The notes beneath the pieces are model-generated. The model worked only from the letters and a program-made list of their open reading frames with translations, was not told where the DNA came from and made no database searches. From an uncultured Lachnospiraceae bacterium (GTDB lineage Bacteria; Bacillota; Clostridia; Lachnospirales; Lachnospiraceae): a stretch of 20,283 nucleotides of DNA. Below, piece after piece: positions 8,006 to 15,686 of this stretch. The translations under genes were made by a program, and so were the position numbers. The stretch is taken from positions 1-20,283 of the forward strand of contig CACZSE010000211.1 in NCBI GenBank assembly GCA_902783735.1, written 5' to 3'. Each line of letters starts with the position of its first letter. Positions within the stretch are counted from its first letter, which is position 1.

Positions 8006-9316
8006 TCAGTTTATGCGACGCTTTATCTGTTCCTTAGCTGCTTCAAGCTGATTATCGGTCTTATCCTTTTTATAAGCCTCGGAATCAAATTCAACCTCAA
8101 TATCAGGTTTAATACCGGTCTCATGGATAAAGTGTCCCTTTGGTGTATAATACTTGCTCACCGTCACCTTGACCGCAGTTCCGTCTCTTAATGACATGAT
8201 CTGCTGGACAATACCCTTACCATAGGTGGTCGTTCCCATGATCGTACCGACACGATGATCCTTAATGGCCCCTGTCAATATTTCCGAAGCGCTTGCTGAA
8301 TATCCGTTTACCAGTACCACAAGAGGTTTGTCAAACTCATGCTTTCCGTCACAGGTATACTCTTCCCGTTTGCCGTATTTATCCTCGGTATATACTATAA
8401 GACCTTTAGGAAGGAGCTGATTGGCTATATCTATACATGTCGAAAGATTTCCTCCTCCGTTTGACCGAAGATCAAGAATGAGTCCTTTCATTCCCTGTCC
8501 CTTTAAAACAGCCATCGCTTCCGTGAACTGATCGGTAGTCACGTCGTCAAATTCCGTGATCTGAATATATCCGATGTTATTTTCCATCATCTCATATTTT
8601 ACGGTCGGAGATTCCACCTTTCTTCTCTCTACGGTGACTTCAACTATTTCTCCGTCACGTATCAAAGTAAGGTCAACAGTGGTAAGCTCTTCTCCACGGA
8701 TAAGCGATACTACTTCGGAAGTTGTCATACCGGTTGTATCAACGCCGTCTACCTTGTAGATAATGTCACCCTCCTGAAGGTTGGCTTCTTCGGCCGGAGT
8801 ACCTGAAATAACGCCTGAAATAACGCAGGTATTCAGTTCATTGTTAAGTGAGACATAAGCTCCTATTCCATAATAGATCCCTTCTGTACTCTCTCGTACT
8901 TCCTTGAGGTCCTCTTTTGAATAGTATTCGGAATACGGATCTTCCAAGGATGCGAGCATGCCTCTGTAGATCCCGTCTCTCAACTTTTCATTGTCAACAT
9001 CTTTATAGTAATTCTTCTTTATGAGCTTCTCTATCATGGTCATTTTTGCCATTGTAAGAGAATCCACAACCGTTTCGGACTGATTTTGTGTCCCCAGCTG
9101 TACTTCGGATGATACCTCGGCCCGGTTCCTATTGTATCTATAAAAGGAAATCCATGTGAACAGGCTGGATACTAACACAACACCCGTCACACCGATAATA
9201 AAACCGCTCCAGAATTTCCTTCTCTCTCTTTTCTTTTGAACTTTTAACGCCTCAGTATCTTCCTGAGACGCAGCGACAGTTCCCGCTTCTTCTATTTCTT
9301 TTATATCTTCATTCAT
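8006..9316 (-). CDS. S41 family C-terminal processing peptidase (CtpA/CtpB type), membrane-anchored
   Basis: A serine protease of the Ctp/tail-specific protease family, probably acting on envelope proteins outside the membrane. The 436 residues comprise a cytoplasmic N-tail, one membrane helix (about 36-58), a PDZ domain (about 142-230) that would bind substrate C-termini, and the S41 catalytic domain (about 240-405). The expected catalytic residues can be placed by comparison with E. coli Prc: Ser342 in SASASE, Lys367 in TYGKG and Gln371 four residues later. The ATG at 9316 follows AGGTGA. It is last in the ftsE operon, 27 nt after the M23 peptidase gene. In Bacillus the paralogue CtpB acts in a sporulation signalling cascade, while in many Clostridia a Ctp gene lies between ftsX and uvrB. 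Its substrate here is unknown; the neighbouring M23 protein is a candidate by context only. Confidence 0.93.
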   Translation of the reverse strand: MNEDIKEIEEAGTVAASQEDTEALKVQKKRERRKFWSGFIIGVTGVVLVSSLFTWISFYRYNRNRAEVSSEVQLGTQNQSETVVDSLTMAKMTMIEKLIKKNYYKDVDNEKLRDGIYRGMLASLEDPYSEYYSKEDLKEVRESTEGIYYGIGAYVSLNNELNTCVISGVISGTPAEEANLQEGDIIYKVDGVDTTGMTTSEVVSLIRGEELTTVDLTLIRDGEIVEVTVERRKVESPTVKYEMMENNIGYIQITEFDDVTTDQFTEAMAVLKGQGMKGLILDLRSNGGGNLSTCIDIANQLLPKGLIVYTEDKYGKREEYTCDGKHEFDKPLVVLVNGYSASASEILTGAIKDHRVGTIMGTTTYGKGIVQQIMSLRDGTAVKVTVSKYYTPKGHFIHETGIKPDIEVEFDSEAYKKDKTDNQLEAAKEQIKRRIN

Positions 9317-9343
9317 TTAGATCACCTGAAAGGTTTTAAAACA

Positions 9344-10657
9344 TCATTTTCCCAAATACTTCCACGGGCTTACATAATCACCGTTCAATCTGACGCTGAA
9401 ATGCAGATGGTTACCCGTAGATCTTCCGGTAGATCCTACCGCTGCTATCTTTTCACCTCTGATAACCTTGTCTCCGTTTGAAACGTAGACCGCCGAGGCA
9501 TGCATATAGATAGTATACAGATCGTCTCCGTGATTGACCATCACATAATTGCCCATCGTGGAAGAATACGCTGAGGCAACAACCTCACCGTCATAGGCGC
9601 ATACGATCGGAGAGCCGGCCGGAGCGGCAAGATCTACGCCGTTATGAAACTGCTGAACTCCCAATATCGGATGGGTTCTCCAGCCATAGTCGTCACTTAC
9701 TCTTGTATACTTTGGAGCAGGAAATGCAAACATACCGCCATCATAGGTGATAACGTTTCCGCTTTCCTCAAGCAATTTCTTTTTCTGTTCTTTTACCGCA
9801 GCTTCCAAAGCCTGGATGATAGCATTCTGTTCTGCAAGATCGGCTTCATATTCCTTGATAGCCTGTTCCTTGTTTGAGATATCATAGGATTTGGCATCAA
9901 TTTCTTTTCTCTTTCCGTCTATAAGAGTCTCAAGATTTGCTTCTTCCTCTTCCACCTGAGCTTTGGCTTCATCAAGTGTTTCCTTTTCGGATTCCAATGA
10001 TATCTTGCATGCCTCAACATATTCGCAGTCGGCGATATATTCCTTCAGTTTATTTTTATCATAGGCAGAAAGACGTTCGATATAGTCTGCTTTGTTGACC
10101 ATATCTCCGAAGTTCTTTGCGTTAAAGATAAGCTCAAGATAGTATGAATCACCCTTCTCGTACATGAACTTGATCCTTGCCTTCATGGCATTGTACTGAT
10201 CGAGCTGTATCTGCTCGGCTTCCATAAGATCTGCTTCTGCCTGAGATATCTCTTCTTCTTTTTCCTCTATAAGTTCGGTCAGCTCATCTATCTTATCCTG
10301 GATCAACGCCATATCCGAATCGAGCTTGGCAACATAATTTGAAAGATCGGTCTTTTCTTTTTCCAATGCATTTACCATGCCCTGAATATCCGTTATGTTG
10401 CTTTTCAGCTTTTTTCTGTCCTCTTCGGCTTTTTTTATCTGCTCATTTTTTTCTTTTATACTGTCTTCAAGTTCCTGTATCTTATTGGCTCTGTTTGTGT
10501 CTTCGTAATCGTGCTCCGCATCTTCCTTTTCAACTTCTTCGCTTTCGGATTTTTCGGATTCATCATTTTGCGTTGCATATACGCCAATTACAGGAGAAAC
10601 AGCCGAAACAGACACCGCCATCAGAAGAAAAACAGCGGCCAGTCTTCGTTTTATCAT
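9344..10657 (-). CDS. Secreted coiled-coil M23 (LytM) peptidoglycan endopeptidase, EnvC/PcsB-like partner of FtsEX
   Basis: A 437-residue exported murein hydrolase. The signal peptide (about 1-29, ending near VYATQ) leads to an acidic linker, a long coiled coil (about 55-297) and a C-terminal LytM domain (about 310-435). The coiled coil has a PcsB/EnvC-like middle section around FMYEKGDSYYLELIFNAK (164-181). The zinc and catalytic residues are all present: His338 and Asp342 in HNGVD, His386 in YMH, and His417/His419 in HLH. The protein should therefore be an active peptidase, unlike E. coli EnvC, which activates amidases. The ATG at 10657 is only 6 nt after the ftsX stop, and its ribosome site overlaps the end of ftsX, pointing to translational coupling. 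By analogy with pneumococcal FtsEX-PcsB, the coiled coil would dock on the FtsX outer domain and be opened by FtsE ATP hydrolysis. Confidence 0.93.
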   Translation of the reverse strand: MIKRRLAAVFLLMAVSVSAVSPVIGVYATQNDESEKSESEEVEKEDAEHDYEDTNRANKIQELEDSIKEKNEQIKKAEEDRKKLKSNITDIQGMVNALEKEKTDLSNYVAKLDSDMALIQDKIDELTELIEEKEEEISQAEADLMEAEQIQLDQYNAMKARIKFMYEKGDSYYLELIFNAKNFGDMVNKADYIERLSAYDKNKLKEYIADCEYVEACKISLESEKETLDEAKAQVEEEEANLETLIDGKRKEIDAKSYDISNKEQAIKEYEADLAEQNAIIQALEAAVKEQKKKLLEESGNVITYDGGMFAFPAPKYTRVSDDYGWRTHPILGVQQFHNGVDLAAPAGSPIVCAYDGEVVASAYSSTMGNYVMVNHGDDLYTIYMHASAVYVSNGDKVIRGEKIAAVGSTGRSTGNHLHFSVRLNGDYVSPWKYLGK

Positions 10658-10663
10658 GTACAG

Positions 10664-11566
10664 TTACACCTTCAAATGCTTTCTTACCGTTACTATACTT
10701 CCCAAAAGGCCTATACCGGCTCCGATTCCCAACGAAATGGGTATCAGTGTCTTATTTATGGTCTGTATGGGAAGAAATCTCAAAATACTGTTGAGTACAT
10801 CAAATCTTTCCGTCACAAGTAATAACAGTTTATCGTAGCCGATATTTATGATCGCCAACGGTATGGCTGCGCCGATAAGCCCGATGATAAGACACTCCAC
10901 CACGAAAGGAGCTCTTACAAAAAAGTCGGTCGCGCCGATGTATTTCATGATACCGATCTCTTCCTTTCTGATAGAGATACCGATCATAACGGTATTGCTT
11001 ATAAGGAAAATGGATACCGCCAGCAGAATACCGATAATACCTACAGAAACATAACTGATCATGTTGTTCGCACCGCTGAGCGCATCGGCCGTCACCTGCG
11101 AATAGTTAACTTCACGTACACCATCGATCGTCTTTAAAAACGATACCAGTGAATCCTGCTGTGAGATATCTTTAAGATATATCTGATAATTTGCACTTCC
11201 CGCGAGCGGATTCTCAGTGAAGCCCTCTGCATACTCTCCGAGATAATCTACCTTAAATTCTTCCCATGCCTGATCGGCCGAAACAAATACTATCTTGCTG
11301 ACTTCAGATCTGGAATTGATGATATCACCGATCTCCATCATGCGTGCTTCATCTTCGCATACTTCCTCATCGAAGAATACTGTGACTGCCACGCCTTCCT
11401 CGGCAGTCTTAACTATGTTCTGAAAGTTAGCTATTATCGAATAAAAAACGCCAAACAATAAAAGACAGGATGCTATGGTGGCGATGGATGCCAATGAGAA
11501 TACCGCATTACGGAAAATATTCTTTATACCCTGCTTTATCGTATAAAAAAATGAACTAATCCTCAT
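10664..11566 (-). CDS. ftsX: FtsX, cell-division ABC transporter-like membrane subunit
   Basis: FtsX forms the membrane half of the FtsEX complex, which transmits ATP hydrolysis in the cytoplasm to peptidoglycan hydrolases outside. The 300 residues have the family's type: a short cytoplasmic N-terminus, TM1 (about 22-47), a large extracellular domain (48-171), and TM2-TM4 (about 172-197, 220-244, 273-294) with a short cytoplasmic tail. The IRKEEIGIMKYIGAT stretch (199-213) after TM2 is the typical FtsX/MacB coupling region. Its start lies inside the end of ftsE (11-nt overlap), with an AAGGGTGG site upstream. The next gene is the M23 hydrolase it is expected to control. Confidence 0.96.
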   Translation of the reverse strand: MRISSFFYTIKQGIKNIFRNAVFSLASIATIASCLLLFGVFYSIIANFQNIVKTAEEGVAVTVFFDEEVCEDEARMMEIGDIINSRSEVSKIVFVSADQAWEEFKVDYLGEYAEGFTENPLAGSANYQIYLKDISQQDSLVSFLKTIDGVREVNYSQVTADALSGANNMISYVSVGIIGILLAVSIFLISNTVMIGISIRKEEIGIMKYIGATDFFVRAPFVVECLIIGLIGAAIPLAIINIGYDKLLLLVTERFDVLNSILRFLPIQTINKTLIPISLGIGAGIGLLGSIVTVRKHLKV

Positions 11567-12290
11567 CTATATATCCACCCTTCTCCTCGTCATTGAGTAT
11601 CACACCCTTTTTCATGGTAATGACTCTTTTTTGCATCTCATTGACAATCTCTCTGTTGTGAGTAACGACTATAACAGTAGTTCCTCTCTTATTGATCTGC
11701 TCTAAAAGCTTCATGATCTCCCAGGAGTTTTTCGGATCGAGATTTCCCGTAGGCTCATCACACAACAGGATCGGAGGCTTATTTATGAGCGCTCTTGCCA
11801 TGGCAACTCTTTGCTGCTCACCTCCCGACAGCTGCATCGGTCTTGCCTTATATTTACTTGCAAGTCCCACGATCGAAAGGATAGCCGGAACATTTCTCTT
11901 TATCAGTCTGTTCGGCGTCTGTACGATACGTTGTGCAAAGGCAACGTTCTCATATACATTCCAGTTTTTGATCAGTCTGAAATCCTGAAATACAACTCCG
12001 AGATTTCTTCTGTATTTAGGAACCTGTCTTCTTCTCAGTTTTGAAAGGTTCACACCATTTACGTATATTTCGCCGTCCGTCGGAATAAGCTCCCTTAACA
12101 AAAGCTTTATGAGAGTAGATTTTCCGGAACCGCTGTCTCCCACAATAAATACAAATTCGCCCTTCTTAACCTTCAGGCTGACTCCGTTCAGAGCGGGCGC
12201 TCCGGTCTGATATGTCTTGGTAACATTATCAAACACGATCAGCTCGTCTTCAGGTATGATCTTTACTTTTTTCTTTTTACCGAAAGCCAC
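11556..12290 (-). CDS. ftsE: FtsE, cell-division ABC transporter ATP-binding protein
   Basis: The cytoplasmic ATPase of FtsEX. Its 244 residues contain Walker A GDSGSGKST (51-59), the Q-loop (Gln102 in VVFQDFRL, typical of FtsE), signature LSGGEQQRVAMARA (154-167), Walker B ILLCDEPTGNLD (174-185) and the switch His211 (VVTHN). All are intact. The start is a GTG at 12290-12288. It is supported by AAAGGAG at a 7-nt spacing and by the lack of an in-frame ATG nearby. A basic N-terminal stretch (KKKKVK) and an acidic tail are additions to the core. The gene lies 36 nt after the PucR-type regulator with no terminator between, so the two are probably cotranscribed. Confidence 0.97.
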   Translation of the reverse strand: MAFGKKKKVKIIPEDELIVFDNVTKTYQTGAPALNGVSLKVKKGEFVFIVGDSGSGKSTLIKLLLRELIPTDGEIYVNGVNLSKLRRRQVPKYRRNLGVVFQDFRLIKNWNVYENVAFAQRIVQTPNRLIKRNVPAILSIVGLASKYKARPMQLSGGEQQRVAMARALINKPPILLCDEPTGNLDPKNSWEIMKLLEQINKRGTTVIVVTHNREIVNEMQKRVITMKKGVILNDEEKGGYIDED

Positions 12291-12326
12291 AATAAAACTC
12301 CTTTAAATGATTTTTCGATCTTTATA

Positions 12327-13415
12327 TCAGTACTCAAGAGATTCCATATAGTTCATATACTTTACTACCATGAGAGCGATCTTAAATGTGATCGCATCTT
12401 CAAAGACTCTCAGATCGAGTCCCGTTGTCTTCTGAAGCTTGTCCAGTCTGTATACCAGCGTATTTCTGTGAATGAACAGCTGCCTTGAGGTCTCTGAAAC
12501 ATTGAGACTGTTTTCAAAAAACTTGGTAATGGTGGTAAGTGTTTCCTCATCAAAATCATCGGGACTCTTACCATCGAATATCTCTTTTATGAACAGCTTG
12601 CACAACGGAATGGGAAGCTGATAGATAAGACGTCCGATACCAAGCTCACTGTAAGCCATGATATCTCTGTCATCAAAAAATATCTTTCCTACATCGAGAG
12701 CCATCTTGGCTTCTTTGTATGAACGGCTGACCTCCTTGATCTCCTTTACAATGGTACCGTAAGCGATCCTTATATCATCCACGCCTTCGCCGTTAAGCTG
12801 ACTTTTGTATGACTCACATATCTTATCGATGTCATCATTGGTAAAGCTTTCATCTATCTCTTTGACAACAATGACACTGTTTTCATCTACAGCGGTGATA
12901 AAATCCTTATTATTCGATCCGAAATACGTCCTCATGATCTCGAGAGTATTGCTCTCTTTTTCGGCACGTGCTTCTATAATGATAGCAACTCTGCACTTAT
13001 CAGACTGTATATGCAGTTTTTTTGCGCGACTGAAGATATCGACAAGCAAAAGATTGTCCAAAAGGAGGTTCTTTATAAAATTGTCCTTGTCAAATCTTTC
13101 CTTGTATGCGACCAGAAGATTCTGTATCTGGAAAGCGACCATCTTTCCAAGGGTATAAACATCTTCTGTTGTTCCCTGCGCTACAAGAATGTATTCAAGC
13201 TGCTGCTCGTCATATATCTTAAAAAACTGACAGCCGGCGATCTCCTGTGAATCTGCAGGCGATCTTACGAATTCTACAGCCTGTGGACTGTACTTCTCCA
13301 TGTCCTGGTTGGTAAATGCGTATGCTTTACCCTCTGCATCCAATACACACAGCTCAATCCTTGCAATATTCTTGAGTCCCTCCAAGGTGCTCTGCAATAC
13401 CTGATTAGATACCAT
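12327..13415 (-). CDS. PucR/CdaR-type transcriptional regulator (HTH_30)
   Basis: A 362-residue DNA-binding regulator. The C-terminus (about 295-355) is the PucR-type helix-turn-helix, with the hallmark stretch SETSRQLFIHRNTLVYRLDK (307-326) followed by GLDLRVFEDAITFKIAL. The middle (about 138-250) resembles the degenerate GGDEF-like domain of CdaR regulators. The N-terminal 130 residues would be the sensory part; the ligand is unknown. Family members sense purine breakdown products, sugar diacids or other metabolites, but nothing here identifies the signal. The ATG at 13415 follows GGAGG at a short 4-nt spacing. It is the first gene of the run into ftsE and may control that operon or only share its transcript. 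Confidence 0.88.
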   Translation of the reverse strand: MVSNQVLQSTLEGLKNIARIELCVLDAEGKAYAFTNQDMEKYSPQAVEFVRSPADSQEIAGCQFFKIYDEQQLEYILVAQGTTEDVYTLGKMVAFQIQNLLVAYKERFDKDNFIKNLLLDNLLLVDIFSRAKKLHIQSDKCRVAIIIEARAEKESNTLEIMRTYFGSNNKDFITAVDENSVIVVKEIDESFTNDDIDKICESYKSQLNGEGVDDIRIAYGTIVKEIKEVSRSYKEAKMALDVGKIFFDDRDIMAYSELGIGRLIYQLPIPLCKLFIKEIFDGKSPDDFDEETLTTITKFFENSLNVSETSRQLFIHRNTLVYRLDKLQKTTGLDLRVFEDAITFKIALMVVKYMNYMESLEY

Positions 13416-13651
13416 ACTACCTCCGCTTCTTAGAAAAAAGCTTTTTAATAATCGTTATTTTCTACAAAAGTTAATGCCTCATAATAGATATTTTCACAAT
13501 ACCTTTTCCTATAATAAAGCATTTATACAAAAAAATCCATAGTAATTCACTCATTTTTATGGTAGTTTTTCACAAAAACCATTATTTTTTCCTTTTGGAC
13601 TCGCTTTTTACCACGACGGATACGATAATAACAATAAGGAGGTAAGTTGAT
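13416..13651. other. AT-rich divergent intergenic region between the PucR-type regulator and the YjfB-like gene
   Basis: This 236-bp stretch must carry promoters in both directions, but I cannot place either with confidence. Candidate pieces are TATAAT at 13510-13515 (plus strand) without a good -35, and a bulged hairpin ATGG-TAG-TTTTT/AAAAA-CCAT at 13559-13582 followed by TATTTTTT. No further gene is apparent. A 20-mer around 13621 contains CGATAA, reminiscent of a motility sigma factor -10, but no matching -35 is seen. Confidence 0.5.
13636..13642 (+). promoter_or_regulatory. Strong ribosome binding site of the YjfB-like gene
   Basis: AAGGAGG lies 9 nt upstream of the ATG at 13652. It is the strongest Shine-Dalgarno in this part of the window, and it decides in favour of the short plus-strand gene over the overlapping minus-strand open frame (13582-13833). 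Confidence 0.8.
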
Positions 13652-13852
13652 ATGACTATAAGCAATATAGGTTCAGCAGCTATGTCCGTTACGGGCAGCG
13701 ACTCCTTATCTAAAGTTGAAGTTGCCATGCTCAGTAAGGCTTTACAGTCTAATGAAGTTGCAGGCAACGGGCTACTAAAAATGATTGACTCTGCGGCAAT
13801 GGAACGTTCGGTCAACCCATCGGTTGGTTCCAACTTTGATATGGTAGTCTAA
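13652..13852 (+). CDS. Small YjfB-type putative motility protein
   Basis: A 66-residue protein and the only plus-strand gene in the window. It resembles the YjfB family (putative motility protein) of Firmicutes. It has a short N-terminal stretch, an amphipathic helix VEVAMLSKALQSNE (about 22-35), LLKMID (41-46), and the family-like tail MERSVNPSVGSNFDM (50-64), corresponding to the SVNP-x-LG-x-N-DI ending. There is no signal peptide or membrane segment. The biochemical role of the family is unknown; the motility link comes from genomic association. A strong ribosome site precedes it and a terminator follows. No flagellar gene is adjacent, so here it is an isolated cistron. Family recognition is by eye and should be checked by profile search. 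Confidence 0.8.
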   Translation: MTISNIGSAAMSVTGSDSLSKVEVAMLSKALQSNEVAGNGLLKMIDSAAMERSVNPSVGSNFDMVV

Positions 13853-13881
13853 CTTTACACTCGGGCTAAGGCCCATCACAT

Positions 13882-13914
13882 AAAAAGGGAGTGTCTTACG
13901 ACACTCCTTTTTTA
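13882..13914. terminator. Bidirectional terminator shared by the YjfB-like gene and the CPBP protease operon
   Basis: A perfect 8-bp stem, GGAGTGTC (13888-13895) and GACACTCC (13900-13907), has a TTAC loop, with AAAAA to its left and TTTTTT to its right. It lies 30-60 nt after the YjfB-like stop codon and about 8 nt after the convergent CPBP protease stop, and so serves both. Confidence 0.9.
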
Positions 13915-13921
13915 TTGCATA

Positions 13922-14830
13922 TTAAAGTTCCGAAAGGATCATGTATGTCAGCAGCATGATCAGCGTTATCACAAAAGGTGCCGTGATCACCCTCGGCCGG
14001 TCTTCTCTTTTTGTGAACAGATCCTTTAAGTTTTCCTGCCTGTTGCTGAGTTTTGCCGTAAGTAACAAAAAACATATCGCAAATACCAGACCAACTATTG
14101 CAGCGATTATCAGCTCGGGCATTTCACTTATGAGTTCTTCCCTGTCTACAGAAAGATCGTCGTAAGTTCCCGGGTAAAAATGTTCTTCAAGGAACATTAC
14201 AATGATGCTCTCAGCATTAAACATCAAATGACACAAAAACGATGACCAAAAAGATCCTGTCGCTTCATATATTAATGCAAATGCGATCCCGACAATCAGT
14301 GCATATGCGGCCTGATTGAAGTTCATATGCATAAATGCAAATGCGATCGACGAAAGAAACACTGCCGAAAAGCCTGCGCCGTCCCGTCTGTATCCGTTAT
14401 ACATAAATGCTCTGAAGCAATATTCCTCTGCCAGCGGAGCAATGACGGCAGTAGCGAACAAAGATACATACCATTTATCCTGAAGTATGGATGCACTCTC
14501 TTCAAGTACCACGTTGTCCACCCAGAGCATGGATATACCGTTTGCCAATGTTCCCAAAGGCATGATCGCTATACCATACAAAAAAACCATGGCCAGAACG
14601 GAAAGCTTCATGGACTTAAGTCCCAGTCTGTCCGATAAACTGCAATCTCTGTTTCCCATGATAAGCACTATCGTAGGTGCAAGAAAGATCGTTGATTCGG
14701 AAAAGACAGTACCTATGAGCGTATCCTCTATATCGATGCCGTCAAAAACTCCGAATATGAGGCCAACGATCATCATTATCTCCAGGACCAGAAATAATAA
14801 AAAACCCCAATTTACTCTTTTGTATTCCAT
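13922..14830 (-). CDS. CPBP (CAAX-type) intramembrane metalloprotease
   Basis: A 302-residue membrane protein with about eight hydrophobic segments. The three family motifs are all visible: EEYCFR (Glu135, Glu136, Arg140), FMHMN with His168, and HLMFN with His201 and Asn205. These are the presumed metal ligands and catalytic residues of the Rce1-like CPBP family. In bacteria such proteins process membrane peptides or act in bacteriocin self-immunity; no bacteriocin gene is nearby, and the substrate is unknown. A final helix (about 282-300) follows a charged cytoplasmic loop. The ATG at 14830 is 4 nt after the cvfB stop, so the gene is the last member of the thioesterase-cvfB operon. Confidence 0.9.
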   Translation of the reverse strand: MEYKRVNWGFLLFLVLEIMMIVGLIFGVFDGIDIEDTLIGTVFSESTIFLAPTIVLIMGNRDCSLSDRLGLKSMKLSVLAMVFLYGIAIMPLGTLANGISMLWVDNVVLEESASILQDKWYVSLFATAVIAPLAEEYCFRAFMYNGYRRDGAGFSAVFLSSIAFAFMHMNFNQAAYALIVGIAFALIYEATGSFWSSFLCHLMFNAESIIVMFLEEHFYPGTYDDLSVDREELISEMPELIIAAIVGLVFAICFLLLTAKLSNRQENLKDLFTKREDRPRVITAPFVITLIMLLTYMILSEL

Positions 14831-14834
14831 GTTT

Positions 14835-15665
14835 TCAAATCCTGCGTATACTGTCGGTTTCTATGCGTATCAATCCTGCCTTCAAAAGGTTTCCTACAGC
14901 TCGCTTAAATTCATTTTTGCTCATGTTCATGACTTCGGATATGAGCTGCGGAGATGCCTTATCATTAAAAGGAATAACACCGTCATGATCTTCGAGATAC
15001 TTCATGATCTTATCGGCATCTATACTCATCTGTATATAGGCTTTTTCTCTGACACTGATATCGATCTTACCGTCCTTCTTCAGTCCGGTAACTCTTCCTT
15101 CTATATGATCTCCAACTTTTAATCCGTTCGGCATGTCCTTTTTGGGAATAAGCGCCGAAAATCGGTTGTCTACAGCTACATAAGCGCCAAAATCTTTATT
15201 TATCTCATAGATAGTTCCCGAAACATGATCGTCTTTTTTATATTCACTTTTGGTCTCAAGATACGGATAGACCTTCATTGTCGCACAAAGTCTGTCACTT
15301 TTGTCTATGTAAAGCGCTACCAATACTCTGTCCCCTTTTGAAACCTTTTGTGTCTGTTCCTTATAGGGTAAAAAAAGATCCTTCTCCAGCCCCCAGTCCA
15401 AAAAGGCACCGATCTTTGAAACATCTTTGACTTCCAGCAAAGCCACTTTTCCCTTTGTGACTTTGGGTTCGGTACAGGTCGCAATGATCCTGTCCTCGGA
15501 ATCCTTATATAAAAACACGTCGATCTTATCACCTATGGCTGTTCCTGCATCAACCTGCTTCTTAGGTAACAAAACCTTTTCTTTTTTTTCTTCATCCGAC
15601 AGGTACACACCGAACTCTTTTCGCTCGACAACCGTCAGACACTGTCTCTGTCCCAGTTTTAACAT
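14835..15665 (-). CDS. cvfB: CvfB-family S1 domain RNA-binding protein
   Basis: A 276-residue protein of the CvfB (YitL) family. It begins with an OB/S1-like domain (about 1-65), has further S1 domains around 70-135 (KGKVALLEVKDVSKIGAFLDWG) and 145-210 (VSGTIYEINKDFGAYVAV), and ends in a winged helix (about 215-274) containing MNMSKNEFKRAVGNLLKAG. Length and order match the family. CvfB in Staphylococcus aureus binds RNA and influences virulence gene expression; the targets here are unknown. The start follows AAGGTAAAGA. It lies 21 nt after the thioesterase gene and 4 nt before the CPBP protease gene, in one operon. Confidence 0.92.
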   Translation of the reverse strand: MLKLGQRQCLTVVERKEFGVYLSDEEKKEKVLLPKKQVDAGTAIGDKIDVFLYKDSEDRIIATCTEPKVTKGKVALLEVKDVSKIGAFLDWGLEKDLFLPYKEQTQKVSKGDRVLVALYIDKSDRLCATMKVYPYLETKSEYKKDDHVSGTIYEINKDFGAYVAVDNRFSALIPKKDMPNGLKVGDHIEGRVTGLKKDGKIDISVREKAYIQMSIDADKIMKYLEDHDGVIPFNDKASPQLISEVMNMSKNEFKRAVGNLLKAGLIRIETDSIRRI

Positions 15666-15686
15666 TCTTCTTTACCTTATATTTCC

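Noticed and set aside
13602..13628. Motility sigma factor (sigma-D/FliA) promoter for the YjfB-like gene
   Set aside because: TACGATAA at 13621-13628 partly matches the -10 consensus GCCGATAA, but no TAAA-type -35 is found at a 13-16-nt spacing.
13582..13833. Minus-strand open frame of 83 codons overlapping the YjfB-like gene
   Set aside because: It has no ribosome site and no recognisable protein features. The plus-strand frame has AAGGAGG, a family-like tail and a terminator.
13863..13874. GGGC-TAAG-GCCC small palindrome after the YjfB-like gene
   Set aside because: It has only 4-bp arms and no T-tract. The real terminator is the 8-bp hairpin 14 nt further on.
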